From Pictodentalium vernedei (lineage: Eukaryota > Mollusca > Scaphopoda > Dentaliida > Dentaliidae), in the NCBI GenBank assembly GCA_031216915.1, contig CM062297.1, positions 534,834,971-534,898,970 of the forward strand: 64,000 nt of DNA, in the 5' to 3' direction. Below the pieces are notes generated by a model. That model was not told the origin of the DNA. It did no database searches and saw only the letters and a list, made by a program, of their open reading frames with translations. Below, one piece after another: positions 55,490 through 64,000 of the stretch. Numbering within the stretch: position 1 is the first letter of the stretch; each line of letters opens with the position of its first letter. The translations under genes and the position numbers were made by a program.

Positions 55490-58480
55490 TTAGTGCGAGT
55501 ACCAGGACTTGTTTCTTTTCACATTGAAAGGATATTGATCAATTGTATTAAGAGGAAGTCTTCCTCTGACTTTATAATCATTCTATATGTGGTCAGTGTA
55601 CTCGCATTGACTCCTGTTCTGTATCGTATGATTTCGATGACAATATGGGAAGCGTATGTCACGGTATGTTATTGGGGAATTGGACACTCCGGTCCTTTCC
55701 CCGCAGGGTCACTCTACTTTATCAATTTCTATTTCAGACGATCAAGATTAGGGTGATGTATCTGTGATGTCTTCCAACAGTGTGCCTCCGTCGTCACAAT
55801 TAATGAAGAGCTAGCGGAAAAGTGCTCATGTAAATACGCCAATTGCCTAAGAGGACTCTAGTAGGTTCGACGGCCTTTGACGTCCGCTAGCTCGCCCGGT
55901 GTAGCATCCATTCACCGAATGGTTCGGCAGCCGGGTTCGTCCGTTGCGGTCTAGAAGGAATTTTGGGGTGATGTGAGCACTATAAATCAACCTAATGCAC
56001 ACCCAGTGACGGCGGATCGGAGGGAGAACGGAGGAAGCCTTTTAGTCCGGTTCATAGCCCGTTCCGGTCCATCCGGACGGCAAGCGAGAGAGGCCCCTCT
56101 CTCGTTCAACAACATCTGGCCCCAGATGTTGTGGTACAAAATGTGTCGCAAGTGGAGCATACGTCCGTCGCTCGGGACGCTCCATTGTATAGGCAGTCCG
56201 CGGAGACTGCTAAGGCTTCCTCTTCTCGTCAGCGCACACGACCGCACCTTGGCTGCGTGACCGCCGATATATTACCAGCTTTGCCGATCAAGGATTCTTC
56301 GGCGACTAGGTCACACCATCTGGTAGCCAGGGACACGAGGCCTGCAGACTCCGGACGTTCGCATAGGAAGTTTGCGGGAGTCAACGTACACGGAGCTTCC
56401 GGCGGCAATGCATCGTAAGATCGCTACTGCACAGGCCTCGGGAACGGACGTGCTTTCCTAAATAGCACAGTTTATCGCAGCATCCCAGCATCAACTGAAT
56501 CTGTCGCATATTTTTTATCCGACGATGCTGGGTCGGGGCGCTCCGCGGAAGCGGGTACGAACGTCCGAAAGTTTCATCCGGTCCGACGGGATACCGAAAG
56601 GGATTTGGAGGATTTCGAGCTTTTCCTTTCGGAACAACATATGCTGTTGTGTATGTCATCTGACTTGGTCTTCTACAGCTTCTTTCGTCGGACCAGAATG
56701 CTGCGATGCCGGATAAGAAACTGATAGCGTCGGTGGACTTAGAAATTTTTGGTTCGGTTCAGGGACATCGTCCCTCAGTTCCGACATAGTCCAATAATGT
56801 CACACAAACTTTCGAATTATTGAACGACGCTATATATATTATTATTTTATGCTTGCTATAACCAAGCATTTCTGGTTTCTTGTTCGCAAAGTTACGGAGA
56901 TGTCTTTCAAAAGTGTGCCTCTGTCGTCATAATTAATGAAGAGCTAGCGGCAATAAGTGCTCATGGAATATGTCTATCGCCTACGGAGTGACATTCGCTA
57001 GCTCACCCAGTGTAGCGTACATTCATCGAATGGTTCAGCTGCCGGGTTCGTCCGTTGCGGTCTAGGAAGGAGATTTGGGTGATGCGAGCACTTTAATTAC
57101 TTTAGTACTCACCCAGTGACAGCAGATTGAGGACAGATCGGAGGAAGCCTGTTAGTCCGGTTCCTGGCTTGTCCAGGTCCGTCCGGGCTGTGAGCGAGAG
57201 AGGTCCCTCTCTCGTCCAACAACATAAGGGACCGCATGTTGTGGTTCAGATATTTTACATTCGGAGCATATGTCCGTCGGTCGGGACGCTCCGTTATATT
57301 GACAGTCCGAGAGACTATCCTTAATGCTTCCTCATCCTCACAGCAGGGCACACGACCGCACATTGGCTACGTGACCTTGAGTATCCGATCAGTTTCGTCA
57401 TTCAGTGATTCCACGGCGAATAGGTCGCGCCATCCGGTAGCCAAGGGACACGAGGCCTATACACTCCGTTCGCTCGCATATTGGTAGTATGCACGGGGTA
57501 ACGATCACGGAGCTTCCAGCGGCAATGCATCGTAAGACCGCTTCTCCTCAGGCCTCAGTGACGGACGTGCTATCCGAGTTAGCACAGTTGTTTCGCAGCA
57601 TCCCAGCAATTGACAGTTTCTCGGTCGAATCAGGAATTATCCGACGGCGCTGGGTCGGTGCGGTCCGCGGTTGCATCAGGTACGGACGACCGAACGCTTT
57701 TTAGGGTCCGACAGGATGGCGAAAGGGATTCGAAAGATTTCGAGTTTTCCCTTTAGTAGTATCGGAAGCTGCCTTTCATATCTTCTGGCATTATCTTCCA
57801 GTGATTGTTGTTTCGGACTTCATTGCTGCGATCTTGGATAAGAGACTTATAGCGTCATTGGACTCGGATTTTTCGATCGGTTCAGGGACATTGTCCCTGA
57901 CTTACCGACGCAGTCCAATATTGTCATTACAACATGTGTTTTATTTTTCGACGCTATATATATATACAAGCCTGCTACCAAGCATGATAGTTTAGTTTCT
58001 TGTCCGCGTTGCTCATTTCTGCCATTTTATCATTTATACGAATAGTTTATTTTGGCAGAGCAGGGCATACCGAGAGTTCATATGCGTCTAGACGGTGTGG
58101 TTAAAGACTGGATATATTCTTTTTCGCCATTTATGTCTTTTCCAACTTCAATGTTGGAAACGACATGATGTATAGTAGACTTAACTTAGACACTTTATCA
58201 TACTTAATCCGCCTTACTGAGGCGTTATCATTACGTCTTCAAGAAAAGATTTACGGGATATTATTCTCAATGTAATTTCTTTTGAGGGCAGTAGTTTGTT
58301 CACGTATAACTCTGCCCTTCAGTGGCTGATTGGAGTTGGTTTGACGTGACGCAGCCCTAGCTACATCCACACGCGTGGATAGTAAGGTTAAGAACTCTCT
58401 CAGAGTCGCTTCGTTCTCGGAGGAGCTTCTCTTCGACGGCAACTTTTCGGCAATCCATGAATTGCTCGATTTACACGTTC
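55490..58480 (+). pseudogene. gag: DIRS-e gag, tandemly duplicated and broken
   Basis: The N-terminal region (about 55490-55740) matches copy b 22070-22330, but its cysteines are mostly lost. About 1.1 kb of gag is present twice: 55790-56830 and 56890-57960, sharing GAAGAGCTAGCGG, GCCGGGTTCGTCCGTTGCGG, CACACCCAGTGAC-type starts and a GACGCTATATATAT-type end. 58280-58455 matches the C-terminal gag of copy a (5030-5165). There the sequence jumps straight to RNase H, about 1.3 kb further in copy a coordinates. No frame is intact. Confidence 0.8.
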
Positions 58481-58489
58481 TCTTGTCTA

Positions 58490-59360
58490 TCTAGTGTTAC
58501 AAGAGATTCAGACTGGGGCAAACATTCGGTGGTTGACTCAGAGAGTGCCACCGCAGTTGCCGGACCCGAGTGTGGCTGTTATGACGGTTGCCAGTCAAAC
58601 AGATTGGGATATAATACTGATCCCTACGGATTCGAAGTGCCAGGGTCTTTGGGTTCCGCAGTCTCTTAGCAACCAGTTTTCTTCCGCGGAATAATGTTTT
58701 TTAGGCTTGCTTTATGTCATTGCATGAACATTATTCAGAAACGCATGCCCAAATCCTGTCCTTTAATTCGACAGTAGTGGCGTATCTCCGGAACCAGGGA
58801 GGCACTCTTTCGTTTCCGTTATTCAATTTAATGGAAAGAATCCGTCTGTTGGTTATAGTACACCAAGTTCTGTTTTGGTCCGTCATATTCCGGGTCGTCT
58901 GATTGTTTTACCGGACTCCCGTTCTCTTACGGGTCGCTTGTTGCTGTCAGAATGGACTCTCAACAAACAAGTATTCAATCAGATTTGCTGTCTATGGGAG
59001 CGCCCAATGATGATTTATTTACGACACAGCTTGCTAATCAATTGCAGACGTATGTGTTGGCTTGTCCAGATCTCTGAGCTAATGTTGTTAACGCTCTATT
59101 GATCTATAGGACGGAATGATAGGATACGCGTATCCTCCGGCGCTGTTGTTTCAGCAGGTATTGCTAAGATAAACAACCACAATACATTTCTGTTGATAGC
59201 ATCTCTATCTTCACAGAGATCATGGGTAATTTACTCTCTTGTCTACTGTGGGTCTTAACGTGAAATCTTCCTCTATGTGAGGATCTTTTTTCACTGGGTA
59301 AATCGTGTCATCTTTATCACAACCCGCAAGGTCGCAACCTTCATGTATTCCGTTGTGTGG
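58490..59360 (+). pseudogene. DIRS-e RNase H and methyltransferase-like remnant
   Basis: RNase H is readable at 58494-58694: the usual TDASQTGWG is MTVASQTDWD, so the catalytic Asp is Val. Further on ILSDNSTVV is ILSFNSTVV (58738 onward), losing a second Asp. PGRL.VLPDSRSLTGRLL and EWTLNKQVFNQICCLW follow in a shifted frame, then eroded DLFAT and DALS-type segments near 59010-59110. Confidence 0.85.
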
Positions 59361-59379
59361 TCCGTATTGCATTGTAAGC

Positions 59380-60375
59380 ACTGTACTGGATGAGCTTTGG
59401 ACGCGATATATTTCTTACTATAGGAGATCCTCTTCTTCGCTATTCTATGCGGCTAAAGTGGAGGCTCTTACGTCGTTGGTGTAGGGATCATTATGTTCAT
59501 ATTGTTGATCCCTCCATACTACTCATTGCAATTTTTTAGTATACTTGTTTCACAAGATCTACTGCAGCCTGTTATTATTAAGGTTATAGGTTTATGTTAC
59601 CTCATACCTATGCACTCTACGATAGTTTACAATTGAGTCTTTTGTCTCTTTATCTAAGTCAGTTAGTAACTTTTTGATAAATAGACTTAGAATCTTTAGA
59701 TTAAATTCCTATATGGATTTTAACTTCGGTTCTTATTTAGCTAAGTAATCATTTGAGCCTCTGGAAACAGTAGTTTTCAAATTCTGACCTTTTAGACAGT
59801 AATTCTGTTGGTTTCTCTTTTACTGTAGAGTCAGTGAGTTTCATGCACTATCGATGGATGATTTTCACTTTCGTAGTTTCGGAATCACTACTTCCGTTAC
59901 TATTTAGGTTGGATTTTTGCATAAGAGTTAGGCTCCTATTATCCGGAACCTATTATTTTTAAGGTCCTTCCGTCTTCGTATGGGCATAGGCCTTTACTCT
60001 TTCCGGTTAGAGTTTATGTATTTATAAACAGATATCTGTTTATTACTATGGGCGTAAGCTTCTTCTGTCTTTGATGCCTAGTAGAAGGACGTTACGCTCC
60101 ATTTTATTGTTAATGGATTCTATTAACTATCGGTACTGCTTATGGTATATCATTGACTTAGCAGTTGTGCTTAAGATTTCGGCTCATGAAGTAAGAGTTC
60201 TTCTACTTCTTGGGCTTACATTAATAGTGTCGCTGTTATAGATTTTTGAAGGCCGCTCATTGCGCTCAGCCATCCACATTCATGAATTTTTATCTCAGAA
60301 ATATCGAGTCCATTTCTGGAGGCCTCTATTGTTAGGTCTATTATCTACTGCTCAGAATGTCATTCACTTAACAGT
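59380..60375 (+). pseudogene. DIRS-e tyrosine recombinase remnant
   Basis: It aligns in order with copy a 7400-9270 minus the MITE. A His-x-x-Arg block is readable (GCTCATGAAGTAAGAG, about 60182) and the Tyr block as AATTTTTATCTCAGAAAT (about 60283). Insertions and deletions break the frame every 50-100 bp. It cannot encode an active enzyme. Confidence 0.8.
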
Positions 60376-60952
60376 TGCTACTATAGCTAGGTAGGCTGTC
60401 TGTTTCGGCAGTGTCTCCGTTCTGCTGCCCTCTTCGCTCTGGGCTATTTGACCCAGGGCAAGAAAAGGGGGGGGGGAGGGTGTTCCCTTGGGTCACCTGT
60501 TTTACTATGAAAACAAGGGGATACCTCCTCCGGAGTTAGTAATTCTGAGCTGTTATTGGGATGGTTGTTTAGTGAGAAGTTTAGGTTTTTAAAATTCATT
60601 CAAGTCTTAGTTTTTAAAGTATAGCTTTTGAATATTGCATATGTCAACGGACATGATTATGCAATCCTCAGACACTTTTAGGAGTATAAGAGTCTCTATT
60701 CTCTAGACTTACTTTATTTATTGGCTTACTTTAAAAATTATTAGTATAAGGATTATATTGGATATTAATAGAGTACATGGATGTATGAAGCTCAATTTTG
60801 GAAGGTGTTGTATCTTTCTAATTTATCATTAATAAGAAAGATACATGTAAGGCCTATTACTTCTTTTTCCCTACAGGGGATGACTCTATTTTATTTTATT
60901 GAGCGTATTCCATTTTGCTCTATGTCCTTGGCCCTCCAGCCTTTTTACTATT

Positions 60953-61040
60953 CAGCTATGTCTGGGTCATTGGTACAGTATAAAAATGTTAAAAAATTTA
61001 TAGTAATTTCTATATTTTTTATACTTACCAATGACCCAGA
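60953..61040 (+). repeat. DIRS-e internal complementary region (ICR), perfect
   Basis: 60953-60987 is the exact complement of the first 35 bp of the element. 60988-61040 is the exact complement of the last 53 bp. The join at 60987/60988 gives the circular junction and therefore both element ends. Confidence 0.95.
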
Positions 61041-61114
61041 TGGGGATGGCCCTCCCAGGAGTTGGGAACTCTTGCCTCCCCGCTGAGTACATAGCGCTTA
61101 CCAGGCACTGGTTA

Positions 61115-61343
61115 TTAGAATGATTTATGGCGCCAATTTCGGAACGTCCTTGACACTGCGCATGCGCAGTAGAGGCGAAGTGTGGAGGGCCTTTCAGGAC
61201 ATGTTTTCTTTGGTTTTAGATGCAAATTTTGGGGATTGGGGGGCAAAATTTGTGTTTGGCCCTATATTTTAAGAGTTAGCACCAGCTATGTCTGGGTCAT
61301 TGGTAAGTATAAAAAATATAGAAATTACTATAAATTTTTTAAC
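61115..61343 (-). repeat. DIRS-e right inverted terminal repeat
   Basis: 61115-61303 is the exact reverse complement of 54446-54634. The last 40 bp (AAGTATAAAAAATATAGAAA and on to AAC) are unique to the right end. NRF1-like palindrome at 61157-61168. Confidence 0.95.
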
Positions 61344-61523
61344 TTTTCCAAATGTAAACCATATATGTGTGGGCTCTTTAAGTATTCAGTGCTGTTCTGT
61401 GGAAGGCCACATGCAAATACAAATTTCAACAACAAAAAATGATCTTTATGTATACATTTCCTTATGGCCTTCGCCTACATGATCAGAAGTGCATTCCTCT
61501 AAAAACCCAAAGCGGGGGTATTA
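61344..61523 (+). mobile_element. HINE-like element C, right end
   Basis: Ends CCCAAAGCGGGGGTATTA, the complement of the left end TATACCCCCGCTT at 50801. This identifies the element into which DIRS-e inserted. Confidence 0.75.
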
Positions 61524-61599
61524 ATCACCTTCAATGATAGTTCTAGTTGTATATGGCGTATGTTTGTGGGGGGTTAACCTCTCACTCTCAAATACGCCA

Positions 61600-62086
61600 T
61601 CCTAATTTTTAGGGCTTAGTCTGGACTAGCCTTAAAATTGGGAACTTGTTACATAGAATTAGCATAGTCATTCATGCTAAGAATACGGAATTACTTGAAC
61701 TTGGCTCCTTATTTATGATATGTCTTCTCTATTACTGTATAGAGAGACATACATGTAATTCCTTTTAAATTTAATTTCCTTCACCTTGGATTTCAGGCTT
61801 GGGAACTATGTTGGTCTGCTAATTCTGAAGTCCTAGGCCCTCCGCCTTTTTACAATTCAGCTAGTCTGGGCTATTGGTTTATAGTATAAAAATATGATAA
61901 ATTCAAAGTAATTTGTATATATTTTTATACTTTCCTATGGCCCAGACGGGTATGGCCCTCCCATGAGTGGGCACTCATACCTCCCCGCTGAGTTATTATG
62001 TAGTACTCTCTTCTACAAAGAATGATGTTGGCGCCAATTCCGGTCACTTCCTGGCGGCTGCACATGCGTGGAGAGTAAAAGTATGG
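61600..62086 (+). mobile_element. DIRS copy f, right-end fragment
   Basis: It matches the 3' region of copy a from about 9640: GAATTAGCATA, CCTAGGCCCTCC, AGCTAGTCTGGGC. An internal complementary region lies at about 61858-61955, then part of the right ITR (GGCGCCAATTCCGG, CACATGCGTGGAGAG). It ends at about 62086, where HINE-F copy 2 begins. The exact left limit is uncertain. Confidence 0.75.
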
Positions 62087-63660
62087 GGTATTGCCATGGC
62101 CCGTCGTCCATCTGTCCGTACGTCAACAATTGGATACGGCTCGGGCTAGAGGCCGTATTTATGAACCGATCTTTACGAAACTTCTTGGGTACCTTTGTTA
62201 TGACTGTGGGACGAGAACGAGTATTTTTGGGTGCGGTCCGAAATTCACGATGGCTGCCAGCCGCCATTTTGTACCGACGATGCAGAAATCTGTTTTTTGT
62301 ACAGAACTTCCACATGAAAGCTCTGATTTGAATAATTTTTTGTATGAATGTTTAGTACCATGAGATACATCACATATACAGGTTTTTTGGGGGTCCGGTC
62401 CGAAATTCAAGATGGCCGCTGGCAGCCATTTTGTTCAAAATTAGGGGCAATCAGATTTTTGCGCAGAACTTCCACATGAAAGCTCTGATTTGAATAATTT
62501 TTTGTATGAATGTTTAGTACCATGGGATACATCACATATAATACAGGTTTTTTTTCTTGTGCAGAAATTATGCAAACTAGATGCACTTTTATTTTTTCAG
62601 TGCTACTTACACACAGTAAGTACACATGTCAATACGGCTCTGGCTAGAGGCTGTATTTATCAACCGATCTTCACGAAACTTCTTGGGTACCTCTGTTATC
62701 ACCTTGGGACGAGAACGAGTGTTTCTGAGTGCGGTCTGAAATTCAAGATGGCTGCCAGTGGCCATTTTGTACCAAAATTAAGTCTAATCAGTTTTTTGTA
62801 CACAACTTCTATACAGCTCAGGCTAGAGGCCTTTTTTATGAACCGATCTTACAAAACTTCTTGGGACGAGTGTTTTGGGGTGTGGTCCAAAATTCAAGAT
62901 GGCCACCAGCAGCCAGTTTGTACCAAAATTAGTGCAATCAGTCTTTTGTACAGAACTTCTGTATGAAAGTTCTGATTTGAATAAATTTTTGTATGAATGT
63001 TTAGTAACATGGAATACATCACATATAGTACAGGTTTTTTCTCGTGCAGAAATTATGCAAATTAGATGAATTTTGATTTATTTAGTGCTTCTTATACACT
63101 ATAAGTGCACATGTCAATATGGCTTGGGCTAGAGGCTGTATTTATCAACCGATCTTCACGAAACTTCTTGGGTACCTTTGTTATCACCTTGGGACGAGAA
63201 CGAGTGTTTCTGAGTGCGGTCCAAAATTCAAGATGGCTGCCAGTGGCCAGTTTGTACCGAAATTAGGTCCAATCAGTTTTTTGTCACAACTTCTATGCAG
63301 CTCGTATTTATGAACTAATCTTCACGAAACTTCTTGGGTACCTTTGTTTTCACCTTGGGACAGGAATGAGTGTGTTTTGGGGTGCCTTTGTTATCACTGT
63401 GCTATGAGAACAAATATTTTGGGGTTCAGTCAGACCCACTCTGGGACTCAAAGATTTCTTTTCTAGTTTAGCATCTGACTGTCACCCACCTTTACAAATC
63501 TTTACCTATACATTTGTTACAGGCTACAGACCGTTACAATACTTTATATATACCTTTGTTATCAGGTCATTACCTAGATGTTTGTCATTGCTGTGTTACA
63601 TACTATACATGTACATGTCTTGACAAGTTGAGCTACAGTGTCATTGACACTTTCATTTTT
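62087..63660 (+). mobile_element. HINE-F copy 2, 5' truncated
   Basis: It starts within the leader (TTGCCATGGCCCGTCGTCC), without AGCTCAAC. About five core units follow, the last 500 bp nearly identical to HINE-F copy 1 (37340-37865). The 3' end is GACAAGTTGAGCT and hairpin AGTGTCA-T-TGACACT (63637-63651), then TTTCATTTTT. ORFs over the GATGGC units are array shadows. Confidence 0.82.
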
Positions 63661-63709
63661 CTAGAGTTATTGGCCTTTTTCCACTTTTTTCAACTTAGAA
63701 AATTTTAAT

Positions 63710-64000
63710 ATTTTTATACTGTACCAATGACCCAGACATAGCTGGTGCTAATTCTCAAAAATCTAGGGCCAAACACAAATTTTGCCCCCCAATCCCCAAA
63801 ATTTGCATCTAAAACCGAAAAAATCATGTTCTAAATGGTCCTCCATACTTTTCTTCCACTGCGCATGCGCAGTGTCAAGGAGGTCTCGAAATTGGCGCCA
63901 ATTATCATTCTTTGTTTGGCCCTTCATCAGTTCACATCTGACTGATATTTGTGCTTGTAAATCTCGGCTTAAATGATGCCAGACACATAAATATTAGAGA
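63710..64000 (+). mobile_element. DIRS copy g, left end, runs out of the window
   Basis: It starts ATTTTTATACTGTACC like copy e. ITR to about 63915 with TGCGCATGCGCA at 63860-63871, followed by the leader (CCAGACACATAAATATTAG) shared with copy e. It may belong to a longer, possibly better-preserved element beyond the window. Confidence 0.9.

Larger units (their letters stand above)
54432..61343 (+). mobile_element. DIRS-type retrotransposon, copy e: perfect ends, dead interior
   Basis: 6912 bp from ATTTTTATAC (54432) to TTTTTTAAC (61343), boundaries fixed by the internal complementary region at 60953-61040. The ITRs are identical over 189 bp (54446-54634 against 61115-61303). It is inserted in element C without visible duplication. 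The interior has a duplicated gag, no RT at all, a mutated RNase H, a methyltransferase-like remnant and a recombinase with many frameshifts. Perfect ends with a ruined interior point to mobilisation in trans. Confidence 0.93.

Overview
The window looks like repeat-choked, non-coding sequence from an animal nuclear genome, most likely a marine lophotrochozoan and plausibly a bivalve mollusc. It is AT-rich and has spliceosomal exon boundaries. Its tandem-repeat-cored elements (starts such as AGCTCACC, GTCTCCCG or TATACCCCCG, a run of CCGTCC, then a 140-315 bp tandem array, and in several families a 3' hairpin) are a type I know from mollusc genomes. The organism is an inference; no marker gene is present.

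Host genes are minimal. Two short plus-strand exons (10700-10793 and 26958-27028) have good splice sites and compatible phase, and look like consecutive exons of one gene, possibly of the RUN-domain type. They are separated by a 16 kb intron full of transposons. In the following intron, on the minus strand, lies one coding exon of a zinc-finger/hAT-derived gene (27707-28234).

The dominant theme is one family of DIRS-type tyrosine-recombinase retrotransposons, present as seven copies or fragments: a (3106-10262), b (20402-25998, 3' truncated), c (31453-32840, 5' leader), d (36540-46582, heavily rearranged), e (54432-61343), f (about 61600-62086, right end) and g (63710 to the window end, left end). 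Copies a and e show inverted terminal repeats, an internal complementary region and no target duplication. Coding order is gag, reverse transcriptase, RNase H, a DIRS methyltransferase-like domain, then tyrosine recombinase. All copies are coding-dead. Copy e has lost reverse transcriptase entirely and has a ruined RNase H, yet its terminal repeats are identical over 189 bp and its 88 bp internal complementary region matches both ends perfectly. It therefore looks like a recently mobilised non-autonomous element.

Around and inside these are Helentron-like (HINE) elements of several families. They are called here A (1-1792, 11261-13557, 17183-19303, 46583-48991), B (13904-15458, 32841-35530, 37868-41230), C (50801-54431 plus 61344-61523), D (20190-20401 plus 25999-26842), E (30168-31243), F (36606-37867, 62087-63660), J and K. 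There are also a tRNA-derived SINE (three copies with target duplications), a LINE 3' end whose tail resembles the SINE tail, hAT-like and other TIR MITEs with 7-8 bp duplications, and piggyBac-like MITEs at TTAA. Nesting order can be read directly, for example DIRS-e inside HINE-C, and DIRS-d interrupted by HINE-F, HINE-B, a hAT that itself holds another MITE, a SINE, and HINE-A.
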